DNA of 64,000 nt from Bacteroidota bacterium (GCA_017303905.1 JAFLBH010000001.1:1713809-1777808), one strand, 5' to 3'. Numbered from the stretch's first letter, positions 46,464 to 55,635 are shown. The notes: generated from the letters alone by a model not told the origin. Numbers and translations are program-made.

Positions 46464-47282
46464 TTAATCATTTAATATTGGATTAGCCATTGATGTTTTT
46501 CCATTTGATTCTTTACCTGTTTTGTGACAATACTTTTCCTTATAATTTGAATTTTTATATTGTGACCAGCTTTTGTAAGCTTTATCTGAATATGGTTTTG
46601 AAGGATTAAATGGAATTCTTTCACCTGTTCTAATACAATAGCCAAAGTTAGATGTGGGATTTTCAACTGATTTGTTAATAGGTGTTTTTGAATTCGTGGA
46701 TTTAGAAAAATGTTCAGATAAATTATCTTTGATGTTTTGATTACCTTTAAATTTCTTGCCAATTCCCAAAAATCAACCCTCATACTCTGGTACGTTCTTG
46801 AAAAGCAGTTCGCTATTCTCAATGACTTTACCAAAATAATCCCAGGCATCTTGGTCTAAATTTTTCTCACCAATTATTACGGTGCTTGTGAAGTTACTTA
46901 ATAGGCTATACTCCGTTTTTACTCCTACTTCTATATTTTCATCTTGTGAGAAATCATAGAGATTCATGGATGTGATTATCTGTGAAGATTCATTGGCATA
47001 GAATTTAGCATGCAATCTTTTTTCATAGCGGATTTCAATCTTAGGAAACTGTTTGAAGAAATCCAGATCAGCAGCAGTTAAACTTTTTGTTATGTCTTGT
47101 TCGTTTTTACCAAAAACGATAATGATTTCTAAATCATCATTTTTAACCTTTGATTTTAGTTCATCTGCATATCGATGATGAAGCTTAATGTAAGGAGAAA
47201 TAAGAATTAGTTTTTGTTCCGCATTCTCAAATATTTTGCCTACTTCCGTATTAAGTTCATTGCCTTTTAAAAACTTTGCCAT
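46464..47282 (-). pseudogene. Phospholipase D-like nuclease-family gene interrupted by an in-frame TGA
   Basis: Residues 1-169 (47282-46776) form a PLD-like domain: ILISPYIKLHHRYADELK, IIIVFGKN, and the HxK-type motif LHAKFYANESSQIITSMNLYDFSQ. A TGA at 46773-46775 stops it after VPEYEG. The same frame continues without a shift (FLGIGKKFKGN) into a C-terminal block of about 100 residues with YCIRTGERIPFN and YCHKTGKESNGKTS. From memory of the family, both parts occur in one protein of about 270 residues, and the stop falls where homologues have a small residue before LGL, so a single GGA-to-TGA change would explain it. Alternatives are a sequencing error or a functional short form. HxK proteins of this type are putative nucleases or phosphodiesterases of unknown role. 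Confidence 0.75.
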
Positions 47283-47400
47283 TTTTCTTAATTATATACT
47301 TAAAGATAAATGTTTTTAGCGAGGTGTAAAATAAATTCACGAAATGGCCGCTATTCTGCACCGAGCCATGACCGATTCCGACCGCTTAGGTTTATTGCTG

Positions 47401-48093
47401 TTAGCTGTTGTTTTTCTTTCGCCTGACATTAATTAATTGTCTGATTGTTACCAAGTGTGAGAATAAAACTAAGGGAACTACGCAAGATGGCAGCCAGTTG
47501 AAAGGAAAGTATAATACAGCAATATTGGGCTGGTCAAACGCAAATTTTTGAAATGGGAATGGTGCTGATAGAACGGCATTTGCAATAATATTTATTAAAA
47601 GTCCCAAACAGATGAAATTCCAAATCAAGATAATTCGGCTATCTAATTGCTTTTTTATAAAACCGAAGTAAAAAATAAATGGAGCAGTTAGTCCGGATAA
47701 AATATCAAAGTTTCTTCCTTCAAAAGTCATAAGTTCAGGAATGGTTTTATTGACGAACAGCCAAAATAGAACAATTTCAACGGGAATTCTAATTATATGC
47801 AAAAACGTCAATCTCTTTACATCTAAACTATCAATGAATTGTCTGCCTTTGGAAGTAGTAAATAGTCCGATGATAAAAAGGATAGGGGGTAGAACCAACA
47901 GCAAAAATCGTGGGGGAATTGTATCAGTTACTGTATAAAAACCGGAGAGTGCAATGAGTGTCTGTAACGCCAACCAACTCAATAAAATTACGATTGTCGC
48001 TTTAGAATTATTCGTTGCCCTATAAATAAGTCCAACGGTTAAGAATGTTGTTAGTCCGAAAACAACACTAATGTATGCAGGTAAATTTTCCAT
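47401..48093 (-). CDS. Polytopic membrane protein of unknown function
   Basis: This 230-residue protein has about seven membrane helices (e.g. 8-24, 32-50, 63-80, 98-115, 127-148, 156-175, 195-215) and a basic C-terminal tail (INVRRKKNNS). I do not recognise a family with certainty. It follows the Crp/Fnr-type regulator gene by 76 bases in the same direction. In Bacteroidota such small Crp-type regulators are often paired with the membrane protein or enzyme they control, so joint regulation is plausible. The spacer after its stop contains a CTAACAGCA motif also seen in other spacers of this block. Confidence 0.65.
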   Translation of the reverse strand: MENLPAYISVVFGLTTFLTVGLIYRATNNSKATIVILLSWLALQTLIALSGFYTVTDTIPPRFLLLVLPPILFIIGLFTTSKGRQFIDSLDVKRLTFLHIIRIPVEIVLFWLFVNKTIPELMTFEGRNFDILSGLTAPFIFYFGFIKKQLDSRIILIWNFICLGLLINIIANAVLSAPFPFQKFAFDQPNIAVLYFPFNWLPSCVVPLVLFSHLVTIRQLINVRRKKNNS

Positions 48094-48169
48094 GGTTAAA
48101 TTTGTTTTTTATGCAAATTTGGAAAACATTTATTCGGATACACTTGACAAAAGGCAAGAAATAGTTAGG

Positions 48170-48742
48170 TTATAATTTGGCTCGTATGCGACTTAAAGTG
48201 CTATCGGTAATTCCTAAATACGAAGCAATCTGTTTTAAAGGAGCGTGTTTTAGGATTTGAGGTTTATTTAAAAGTAGATTTTTATAGCGATCTTCGGCTG
48301 TTTGGTTAATCATGGAGTAGTTCCTTTTTTTCGTAGCAATAAATTCTCGGACCAGAATTGATCTTCCGAATTCACGAAAGGCAGGTTTGTTGTGAAACAA
48401 TTCGTTTAAATGAGAATAGTTTATTTTATAACCTACACAATCTGTTACCGCTTCCATGTTTGTTTCAGAAGGAGTACGGTTAAAAAAGGAAGTTATTTCA
48501 AAGGCAACATTATTTTCAATAAAGAAATCAGTGGTTACCTCATTGCCTTCCAAATCATGCAAGTAAGAACGGATTAAGCCTTCTTGTAGAAAAATATAGT
48601 CATCACTTACATTTCCTTTTTGCAATATAAAATCACCTTTCTTTATTTTGAAATGATGAAAATAGTTTGAAATGTATTCTGCATCTTCCAACGGAATCGG
48701 TACTATACTTAAAATAAAATTAATGAGCTTAATCTTTTCCAT
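48170..48742 (-). CDS. Crp/Fnr-family transcriptional regulator
   Basis: The start is set at ATG 48742 (MEKIKLIN), because the 28 residues upstream in the same frame lack family similarity. The 190-residue product has a cyclic-nucleotide-binding-type beta roll (about 20-115: IKKGDFILQKGNVSDDYIFLQEGLIRSYLHDLEGNEVTTDFF). A C-terminal helix-turn-helix follows (about 155-190: KHAPLKQIASYLGITDSTLSRIRAKL). It lacks the cysteine cluster of iron-sulfur FNR proteins and the full cAMP-binding motif, like many small Bacteroidota members whose ligands are unknown. It is probably the local regulator of the membrane protein gene downstream. Confidence 0.85.
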   Translation of the reverse strand: MEKIKLINFILSIVPIPLEDAEYISNYFHHFKIKKGDFILQKGNVSDDYIFLQEGLIRSYLHDLEGNEVTTDFFIENNVAFEITSFFNRTPSETNMEAVTDCVGYKINYSHLNELFHNKPAFREFGRSILVREFIATKKRNYSMINQTAEDRYKNLLLNKPQILKHAPLKQIASYLGITDSTLSRIRAKL

Positions 48743-48911
48743 TTTTGTTTTTTGAGAGGGTGTAGTTCTTTTTGCAAGCAGGGCTAGTTTTTTGCTTGTC
48801 CAAGTTATGCATTTGAGCGTTAGCATGCAAAAAATGGAGCAAGACCTGTGTTAGTGTTTCGTATGGCGCACACAGATACATCTTGAGTTGTCAAGTAGGG
48901 CAGTTTAAACT

Positions 48912-49307
48912 TTAATTTAAAGAAATAAGATTTTCTGATATCATATTTGAATAGATTATGTCTGCTGATTCTAATGTCAATAATAAAGTTTTATTTGAGT
49001 CCTCAAATACGAAGTTAATAAATTTGCCATTTGTATTTGTTATTGCTATTTTAATAAGAAATTCAGTTTCTTCAGCAGTAAATTTTCCTTTCAACTTGTC
49101 TTTTAATGTGTGGGTTGATTTAAATCTAACGTTAGCTTTAACTTCTTTGTGTTCGTTTAACAATGAAATTGATATGGAAATCGTAATTGGGTTTCCGTCG
49201 GTTATTAAAATACCATAGATAGGATTAAATGTCCCAGTAACTTTCTCAAAATAATTAGATTCTAATAATTCAATATTTCCGGTTACATTTTCTGGTTTTA
49301 AAGTCAT
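48912..49307 (-). CDS. Hypothetical protein
   Basis: This 131-residue protein belongs to no family I recognise. It is beta-rich and hydrophilic, with no signal peptide or membrane helix (MTLKPENVTGNIELLES, ILITDGNPITISISISLL, GKFINFVFEDSNKTLLLTL). The ATG start is clear. It lies in the accessory block between a short unknown gene and the Crp-type regulator. Confidence 0.55.
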   Translation of the reverse strand: MTLKPENVTGNIELLESNYFEKVTGTFNPIYGILITDGNPITISISISLLNEHKEVKANVRFKSTHTLKDKLKGKFTAEETEFLIKIAITNTNGKFINFVFEDSNKTLLLTLESADIIYSNMISENLISLN

Positions 49308-49348
49308 TTTGTCTGTTATTAATTTTATTCGGCTTTGATGTCTGAAAA

Positions 49349-49549
49349 TTATATAATGTCAAAGTATTTGTCTACCCAACATGGAGTTGCCCTTAAGTCC
49401 TTATTATTTGCAGTGTCTGCTATGCAACAAAGAGTGTATTGATCATCCTCATTTAAAGCATTTGTAAAAACGCCGACAAGAAGAACTTCAAATGCCTCGT
49501 CGTTATATTTGTTCTTGATTGTTTTGCCCTGATATTTTGCAACATACAT
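49349..49549 (-). CDS. Small hypothetical protein
   Basis: The frame is open up to GTG 49636 (95 codons), but ATG 49549 (MYVAKYQGKTIKNKYNDEAF, 66 residues) is a likelier start because the extra N-terminus is very basic and reaches into the structured spacer. The core KYQGKTIKNKYNDEAFEVLLVGVF resembles a small beta domain. There are two cysteines in TLCCIADTA and one in TPCWVDKYFD. No family is recognised. Expression is not assured. Confidence 0.45.
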   Translation of the reverse strand: MYVAKYQGKTIKNKYNDEAFEVLLVGVFTNALNEDDQYTLCCIADTANNKDLRATPCWVDKYFDII

Positions 49550-49636
49550 TGCTAATTCTTTATTTTTTCGTCTATAGTCATAATTTCTATTTTGAAGTAA
49601 TTTTCTTGTCTTGCGGCAATGTCGCCATATGGACAC

Positions 49637-49775
49637 TAATGGTTGGCAGCCTTGCGTTGTGGCGGATTTGAAACACTAAACTGTCTGTTCGCACAATATT
49701 TATTAAACGCACAACTGTTTATATCCGCACTTCCCTCGTCATAACGGAAAGGTGCTGTTACCAGCTGGCGTTTTG
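49637..49775. repeat. Structured spacer with nested inverted repeats
   Basis: The plus strand carries GGTTGGCAGCC (49641-49651) and GCTGTTACCAGC (49754-49765) as an imperfect outer inverted pair. An exact inner pair, GCGGAT (49662-49667) and ATCCGC (49723-49728), lies within it. The arrangement could fold into a long imperfect hairpin, as recombination sites of gene cassettes do. The identity is not established. Confidence 0.4.
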
Positions 49776-50618
49776 TCACCCATAGTTTGCAACGTCAATG
49801 TCAAAATGATTTTTATTCAGTTGCCCCTTTACTTTGTTATTTGTCTGTTCTGTTATGTGAAGGTCACCGAAGTCAAATTCTTTATGATGATTTGGACAAA
49901 GAACTAAAAGATTACCTAAAATACTTTGTCCGCCTTTGCTTACTGGTTTAATATGCGCTACTTCAATATAAAATCCACCGTTCTTTTTTTTGATTTGTTG
50001 CCTGCAGTTGGGAAACTGGCACTTGAAATTAGTTGCTAATTTCAGAGCGTTTATCATTTTAGTGTCTTTGCGAATTGTAACCGAAACAAGTTTGTTTATT
50101 CTCTCAGGTGAAACATTTTGCATTTGCTTGTTTATTTCAGCCAGTTGTTCTATAATAGATTTATTGTTTGAAGAAATATAGTTGTCAAGTGTCTGGTTGT
50201 CGTCAAAAGGATTTCTGTTAAACCAAAGGTTTGAAACACTATTGTCTACTCTTAGCCAACCGAGTTGCGGGAATTTAAAACCCTTTGGTTTGTCGATGTC
50301 GATTTTTTTGACAACTTTAATTTTATAACCCACAAAATATCCTTTTGTTGGTCTGCTCTCATAGTATTCATGTCCGAGAGATTTTTTAAAGCGGTGGAAA
50401 ATTTTCTTCTTATCTGCATAAGGATAGCGGTCAACGGAAACAACTTCGGTTTTCCAAACAAGTTTTTGATTTATTGTGTCGAACCAATAGAGAGTGTCGC
50501 CACTTAAAAGTTCGGTGTAAGGAAAATTTCTATTACGCCACATATTAAACCAGTCAGCATTTTCCATTTCGTCTTTGTCGGATGGTAATTCGTAGCCCCT
50601 ACTTGTTATATATTCCAT
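49776..50618 (-). CDS. HNH endonuclease domain protein
   Basis: This 280-residue protein ends in an HNH nuclease domain (about 195-255): CQFPNC, VAHIKPVSKGGQSILGNLLVLCPNHHKEFDFG. The His of AHIKP, the Asn of GNLLVLC and the HH of CPNHH form the expected betabeta-alpha metal site, and two CxxxxC/CxxH-type positions could bind zinc. The N-terminal 150 residues (SGDTLYWFDTINQKLVWKTEV) form an unrecognised beta-rich domain that may bind DNA or nucleotides. Proteins of this shape occur as solitary restriction-like nucleases or in defence islands. No methyltransferase is nearby, so function is unassigned. Confidence 0.75.
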   Translation of the reverse strand: MEYITSRGYELPSDKDEMENADWFNMWRNRNFPYTELLSGDTLYWFDTINQKLVWKTEVVSVDRYPYADKKKIFHRFKKSLGHEYYESRPTKGYFVGYKIKVVKKIDIDKPKGFKFPQLGWLRVDNSVSNLWFNRNPFDDNQTLDNYISSNNKSIIEQLAEINKQMQNVSPERINKLVSVTIRKDTKMINALKLATNFKCQFPNCRQQIKKKNGGFYIEVAHIKPVSKGGQSILGNLLVLCPNHHKEFDFGDLHITEQTNNKVKGQLNKNHFDIDVANYG

Positions 50619-50709
50619 AATGTCATTGTGTGTTGTCTGTCCAACGCTTGCAGGTAATTAGTGTGTTTGGGCCAAAAGCAAATATTTTAAAACGCTTGTA
50701 AGCACTATT

Positions 50710-50717
50710 CAAAAATA
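50710..50717 (-). promoter_or_regulatory. Candidate -7 element (TATTTTTG) for the HNH gene
   Basis: This perfect TAnnTTTG match on the minus strand lies about 90 bases before ATG 50618. Confidence 0.35.
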
Positions 50718-50760
50718 TAAAAATTTAGCTAATATCCAAATAAGAAAAGGGTGTTATATC

Positions 50761-53184
50761 TTACACCTTCATGAGCTTGGCAAATTTGAGGAGAAGTTTC
50801 TTTTCTCCGGCTTGAGAGAAGTGGATGGTGGCTTTGCTTTCCGGCCAATTGCCTTCAATATCGCTAATGGTGCCTTGTCCAAATTTTTCGTGCAGCACTA
50901 CATCGCCTTTTTGTAAACTTTTGTTTAACTCGGTATCAATGGGCTTAGGCGGTGTATTCACAATGCGTGAGTTTAAGCTCACTAATTTTTTTGCCGGCTG
51001 GAAGTTGATGCCTTGCTGCGGTGTTTGCTTAGGGCTCGGTGTGCCGCTGCCTTTATTGAATTTTATTTCGCGCTTAGAGGTCTCGTTAAAGTTTTTTCTT
51101 AAGGCGCTAAAAGTATCTTCTTCAAATGACAGGCCTTCGTTGCTTTCGGGTAATTCTACATATTGCTGGTCTATCTCTTCAATAAAGCGGCTGGGCTCAC
51201 AATACAATATGTTTCCAAAACGGTAACGAGTGAGGGCATAACTCAAGGTGGCTTTTTTCTCGGCGCGTGTTACGGCTACATAAAACAAACGGCGCTCTTC
51301 TTCCAAATCACTTCTGCTATTTAAACTCAACTGCGATGGAAATAAATTTTCTTCCAATCCCACCACATACACATAAGGAAATTCCAATCCTTTGGCGGCA
51401 TGTATGGTCATTAAGCTTACTTTGTCCTGGTCTTCATCTTCATCGGCTTCGTCGGTGCCGGTCATTAAGGTAATTTCCTGCATAAACTCGTCCAGCGTTT
51501 TTATGCTGTTGTCGCTTGTTTCCGCAAATAAATTACTCTCGTCTTTAGGTAAACTCAGTTTGGTAACTTCGTTGAGTTCTTCTTCCTGCGGCGTGCGCGG
51601 TTGCTCGGTAAAATCTTTAATACCGTTTAATAATTCCTGTATGTTCTCATAACGGCTCACACCTTCCGGCGTTTTGTCGGCGTATAATTCACGCACCAGC
51701 CCAGAGTTCACTAAAATATGATTGGCTAAATCAAAGGCGTCTTTAATCGGCAGCAGTAAGCAATAGCTTTTAATCGCGGTTACAAAATCACCTATCTTAC
51801 TCGCAATGCCTCCGCTAATCCCCAAATTAAAATCTTTGAGGTTCGATATAACGGTCCACATACTGGTGTCGTGTTCCGCGGCGGCTACGGTAATTTTATC
51901 TAAGGTGGTTTGTCCTATGCCTCTGGCCGGATAGTTAATGATGCGGCGCAATGATTCATCGTCGTTATTGTTAATCGTTAACCTGAAGTAGGCTAGAGCA
52001 TCTTTAATTTCTTTACGCTGGTAAAAGGAAACGCCACCGTAAATTTTATATGGTAAATTCAAACGTCTTAAGGCTTCCTCAAACGAACGTGATTGCGCGT
52101 TGGTTCTGTACAAAATAGCGAAGTCGTGGTTGTGGGCCTGTAATTGCATTTTGGTTTCAAAAATGCTGTTCACCACTTTTTGTCCTTCTTCGTTATCGGT
52201 ATTGGCGCGTATCACTTTTATTTTTTCGCCGTGTTCATTCTCGGTAAAAACGTTTTTCTTAAACTGTTCTTTGTTATTGGCGATAATGTGATTGGCAGCG
52301 CCTACAATGGTTTTGGTACTTCTGTAGTTCTGCTCGAGCTTAAAGGTTCTTAAATCCGGATAATCTTTTTCAAAATTTAAAATATTCTGAATGTTCGCCC
52401 CACGGAAGGCGTAAATACTCTGCGCATCGTCGCCCACCACGCAAATGTTCTGAAAGCGCGCGGCTAATTGTTTGATGATAACGTATTGCGAGAAGTTGGT
52501 ATCCTGATACTCATCCACCAAAATGTAACGGAACTTATTCTGGTATTTCAATAACACATCCGGAAAGTCACGCAACAACACATTGGTGTTGTACAACAAA
52601 TCATCAAAGTCCATGGCCCCGGCTTTGAAATTTCTTTTTTGATACGCCACAAAAATTTGTCCGAGTAATGGTTTGTTACTCGATTGGTCTTCGGCCTGGG
52701 TAATGGGATTGTTGGCGTATTGCTGTGCGGAGATGAGTTTGTTTTTCGCGTCGGAGATGCGGTTTAAAACCAGGGATGGTTTATATACTTTCTCGTCGAG
52801 ATTAAATTGTTTTAATATTTCTTTGATAACGCTTTTGCTGTCGTCGGTATCGTAAATGGTAAAGTTATTGGGGTAACCGATTTTTTCTGCTTCGTAGCGT
52901 AAAATTTTCGCGAAGATAGAGTGGAAGGTCCCCATCCAGATATTTTTGGCATTTTGGGAGCCTACAATTTTCGCGATACGTTCTTTCATTTCGCGGGCGG
53001 CTTTATTGGTAAAAGTTAAAGCCAGAATATTGAAGGGATCCACACCTTTATCAATTAAATGAGCGATGCGGTAGGTGAGTACCCGCGTTTTTCCTGAACC
53101 GGCACCGGCAATAATCATCACCGGACCATCAGAGGCGAGGGCGGCTTCACGTTGCGCGGGATTTAGTTCATTAATATAGCTCAT
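50761..53184 (-). CDS. pcrA: ATP-dependent DNA helicase PcrA/UvrD
   Basis: This 807-residue superfamily 1A 3'-5' helicase has Q motif LNPAQREAA, Walker A IIAGAGSGKTRVL (about 24-36), motif Ia LTFTNKAAREMKER, Walker B ILVDEYQDTN, motif III VVGDDAQSIYAFRGA, motif IV LEQNYRST, motif V VSLMTIHAAKGLEFPYVYVVGLEE and motif VI EERRLFYVAVTRAEK. The C-terminal domain (about 740-807: GDVVLHEKFGQGTISDIEG) is the Tudor-like RNA polymerase-binding domain of PcrA/UvrD. It acts in excision repair (with UvrA, encoded at 29346), mismatch repair and removal of stalled complexes. It is monocistronic, behind a MITE-like repeat cluster. Confidence 0.95.
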   Translation of the reverse strand: MSYINELNPAQREAALASDGPVMIIAGAGSGKTRVLTYRIAHLIDKGVDPFNILALTFTNKAAREMKERIAKIVGSQNAKNIWMGTFHSIFAKILRYEAEKIGYPNNFTIYDTDDSKSVIKEILKQFNLDEKVYKPSLVLNRISDAKNKLISAQQYANNPITQAEDQSSNKPLLGQIFVAYQKRNFKAGAMDFDDLLYNTNVLLRDFPDVLLKYQNKFRYILVDEYQDTNFSQYVIIKQLAARFQNICVVGDDAQSIYAFRGANIQNILNFEKDYPDLRTFKLEQNYRSTKTIVGAANHIIANNKEQFKKNVFTENEHGEKIKVIRANTDNEEGQKVVNSIFETKMQLQAHNHDFAILYRTNAQSRSFEEALRRLNLPYKIYGGVSFYQRKEIKDALAYFRLTINNNDDESLRRIINYPARGIGQTTLDKITVAAAEHDTSMWTVISNLKDFNLGISGGIASKIGDFVTAIKSYCLLLPIKDAFDLANHILVNSGLVRELYADKTPEGVSRYENIQELLNGIKDFTEQPRTPQEEELNEVTKLSLPKDESNLFAETSDNSIKTLDEFMQEITLMTGTDEADEDEDQDKVSLMTIHAAKGLEFPYVYVVGLEENLFPSQLSLNSRSDLEEERRLFYVAVTRAEKKATLSYALTRYRFGNILYCEPSRFIEEIDQQYVELPESNEGLSFEEDTFSALRKNFNETSKREIKFNKGSGTPSPKQTPQQGINFQPAKKLVSLNSRIVNTPPKPIDTELNKSLQKGDVVLHEKFGQGTISDIEGNWPESKATIHFSQAGEKKLLLKFAKLMKV

Positions 53185-53196
53185 AATTGGGGATTA

Positions 53197-53204
53197 CAAA
53201 TATA
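53197..53204 (-). promoter_or_regulatory. Promoter -7 element (TATATTTG) of pcrA
   Basis: This perfect TAnnTTTG match on the minus strand ends 12 bases before the pcrA ATG. Confidence 0.5.
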
Positions 53205-53259
53205 CGGGAATTGTGAGGGGGATGATTTGGTGTTGATAAAATTTAATGACGGTTTATAA

Positions 53260-53703
53260 CCCCTCTGTCACAAACCCCTCTGTCAGAAAACCCCTCTGTC
53301 ACTACGTGACATCTCCCCTTAGCAGGGGAGAAATCAGTCGTGGTAGAATTGAGCTACACATACAACGTGTAAATTCTGTTTTTAAAAGGAGAAATTTTTC
53401 GTGATGTATTTAAGTTTCTAGCAACGGACAGCCTCTCCCCCTGCTAAGGGGGAGTCCGCGCAGCGGGAGGGGGTTTTTTATAATCAACCTTCTGTTACAA
53501 TCCCCTCTATCACAAAACCCCTCTGTCCTTCGGACATCTCCCCTTGGCAGGGGAGAGATTTTTCGTAAACAAATTCAACTGTATTAATTACGTTTAGCTT
53601 TTGTTTTTAAAGGGAGAAATTTTTCGTGATGTAATTAAGTTTCTATAGCAACGGACAGTCTCTCCCCCTGCTAAGGGGGAGTGCCCGCAGGGCGAGGGGG
53701 TTC
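53260..53703. repeat. Tandemly duplicated MITE-like element with inverted GC-rich ends
   Basis: Two successive copies of about 190 bp are present (about 53290-53475 and 53512-53703). Each starts with CCCCTCTGTC and a CTCCCCTTxGCAGGGGAG hairpin. Each ends with the inverted counterpart CTCCCCCTGCTAAGGGGGAG and a G-run. The inner part is shared (GGAGAAATTTTTCGTGATGT, then AAGTTTCTA and GCAACGGACAG). Short extra CCCCTCTGTC copies precede the first unit. No transposase is encoded, so it would be non-autonomous. It fills the 528-base gap between pcrA and the membrane protein gene. Confidence 0.8.
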
Positions 53704-53712
53704 GGGAGTTAA

Positions 53713-55629
53713 CTACTCACGACCCGCATTAAACCACTTATATAAAAAAGTGGTGGTAGAAGTAGTATCTGCTGAATGAATCTTTAAAGATTTAAACTGA
53801 ATTTTCAGCTTACCCGAATGAATGGATTTGTTGGTATTGATGAAACGTATTTCCTGAATGTCTTTATACGCAGTAGAATCAAAGGGATTAGAAATATATG
53901 GATTTAACCAGATAAATTCTTTGGCATCACTTGGCCATATGCGTTTACGAATGCGCTTTTTGCTTTTATCACGGTATTCAATAAAAAATTCATCATCGCG
54001 GTAAATTTGTTTTTTTATCCCTCTCCAGGCATTGAAATCATACACCACATTACAGGCTAAAATGTCTTTGTCTTCCGGTAAAGGAATCCATTCGGCACTG
54101 TTGATTTCCTGCGGGGCCGCTAAATCGCTGATGGTGATTTTTACGGCTTCTTTATTTTTTTCCAAGATCAATGAATTATCCTGTTTTTTTATCACATGGT
54201 AGTTTTTTAAGATGGCTTGTATGGAGTTGATTTCATTGCTGAGTAAATAAGAATTGTCGATGCCGCTTAAAAACTGTCCCGCAAAATAACCATCGTGCCA
54301 TATTAGAAAATCCGGTGCCTCCGCTGAATTAAAATACTCGGCGGTTTTTTTGTCAAAGTAAACCGACATGTTTAAGTTTTGTAAAAAGGGACGCGGCTTC
54401 CAATTGCTGAGATGATTGGCTTCCACATAACCAAAATCCCAAGGGAAGAAATCCACGCTGCCATCTTCTATCTTGTGTAATATCACATTCGAAAGTTTGT
54501 AAGGGTATTTTAAATTCTTGTACGTTTTTTTGCTGTTCAACTTAACATGTTGTTCGTGATTGAATACCGCATTCACAAAATACGCCGGTCCGTTTGGAAT
54601 GCTTAGAATAAATTCACCGTAATCTTTTTTGTTAATGAGGTTGCCATAATAACTGAAAAACGAAACCGCTAATAAGGGGAAGGTGTATTTAGAAATGAGT
54701 TTGTAAAACAAACCGCAGCAAATGATGAGCATAGCTAAACACACTAAGAATCCCATGTAATGCGAGTTATCCATTCTTACAATGCTGTGTGTATAGCCGG
54801 TATACAAAAAGAAAATGCCAAAGAGCCAGAATAAACGGAAGTCGGCGTTTTTATTGAACCAAAACACCGAAATAGCCGACACTAAAGATAAAATCAATAA
54901 GAAAGCACTTTCATTGCGGTTGTAAACCGAACTGATTTCGTTAAACATGATGATGTTTTGGAAATAAATCACCAATGAATCGGCAATGGGTGTAAAGCTT
55001 CTGAAGAGTGCCAGTCCGATGAGTACAAAAAACAAAACATTGTAGCCAAGAATGGTGATGAAAAGTTTTAACTCCGGTTTTTTGTTGGTGAATACAGCGT
55101 ATAAATAATACAATCCCTGATAGAGTGCGCAGGATAATCCAATGGCGCATTTGTAATAATAACCTAAAATGGTAAATAACGCGATGAACACCAGATAACT
55201 TTGTTTCTTCTCTTTATGGTAAAGCAGTAAAAACAAAATGCAAATCAAACTGAAATAAGCTTCTGTGCTAAACACAACCAAACTGCTTAATCCGAATAAA
55301 ATTAAAGCGGTTTTTGTACTTGTCTCAAATTGTTTGCCGGCTTTAAGAATGGCAAATCCATACGTGAATTTTACCAAAATCTGAAACACGGTTCCTATGA
55401 TGATGAGATAGCCGTAATGTACGGGGTTGTGCAAAAAGGCAAGGGGACCGTAAATATTGGTGATTTTATCGAGGTCTTGTGGTTGGTGACTCACAATATA
55501 ATTAAAGGCCCAGAAGTAAGAGCCGTCTAAGCCGCCATAGATGCTATGATCCTGATAATTGAGTGTAACAATGGAAATGATGAATAAAATGAGGTAATTT
55601 ATCCTGTTATTATTAAAAATATCCACCAC
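53713..55629 (-). CDS. Large polytopic membrane protein of unknown function
   Basis: The start is placed at GTG 55629 (or GTG 55626); the open frame runs to 55716, but that would overlap gatB by 54 bases. About eleven hydrophobic helices fill residues 10-330 (e.g. INYLILFIISIVTL, TALILFGLSSLVVF). A soluble C-terminal part of about 300 residues (about 340-638) has beta-rich sequence (ILACNVVYDFNAWRGIKKQIYR). The layout of multi-helix membrane part plus soluble end resembles GT-C-type glycosyltransferases and O-antigen-type membrane proteins. I see no catalytic motif, so no function is claimed. Possible -7 elements lie in the 33-base gap shared with gatB. Confidence 0.75.
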   Translation of the reverse strand: MVDIFNNNRINYLILFIISIVTLNYQDHSIYGGLDGSYFWAFNYIVSHQPQDLDKITNIYGPLAFLHNPVHYGYLIIIGTVFQILVKFTYGFAILKAGKQFETSTKTALILFGLSSLVVFSTEAYFSLICILFLLLYHKEKKQSYLVFIALFTILGYYYKCAIGLSCALYQGLYYLYAVFTNKKPELKLFITILGYNVLFFVLIGLALFRSFTPIADSLVIYFQNIIMFNEISSVYNRNESAFLLILSLVSAISVFWFNKNADFRLFWLFGIFFLYTGYTHSIVRMDNSHYMGFLVCLAMLIICCGLFYKLISKYTFPLLAVSFFSYYGNLINKKDYGEFILSIPNGPAYFVNAVFNHEQHVKLNSKKTYKNLKYPYKLSNVILHKIEDGSVDFFPWDFGYVEANHLSNWKPRPFLQNLNMSVYFDKKTAEYFNSAEAPDFLIWHDGYFAGQFLSGIDNSYLLSNEINSIQAILKNYHVIKKQDNSLILEKNKEAVKITISDLAAPQEINSAEWIPLPEDKDILACNVVYDFNAWRGIKKQIYRDDEFFIEYRDKSKKRIRKRIWPSDAKEFIWLNPYISNPFDSTAYKDIQEIRFINTNKSIHSGKLKIQFKSLKIHSADTTSTTTFLYKWFNAGRE

Positions 55630-55635
55630 TATTTG

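Noticed and set aside
46773-46775. TGA as selenocysteine or reassigned codon
   Set aside because: TGA ends other genes here normally (for example rmlC at 27040-27042), the position is not a conserved cysteine, and no stem-loop was evident after it.
46472-46849. 125-residue minus-strand frame overlapping the split PLD-like gene
   Set aside because: It is an alternative frame across a region where the family's own frame continues on both sides of the stop.
47283-50660. Integron cassette array
   Set aside because: Only one GTTRRRY-like core (GTTGGAC, minus strand near 50640) was found, and paired core sites were not seen in the other spacers. No integrase is in the window.
49776-53184. Defence system made of HNH nuclease and helicase
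   Set aside because: The helicase has all hallmarks of housekeeping PcrA/UvrD including the C-terminal Tudor-like domain, and the two genes are separated by 142 bases with separate promoter candidates.
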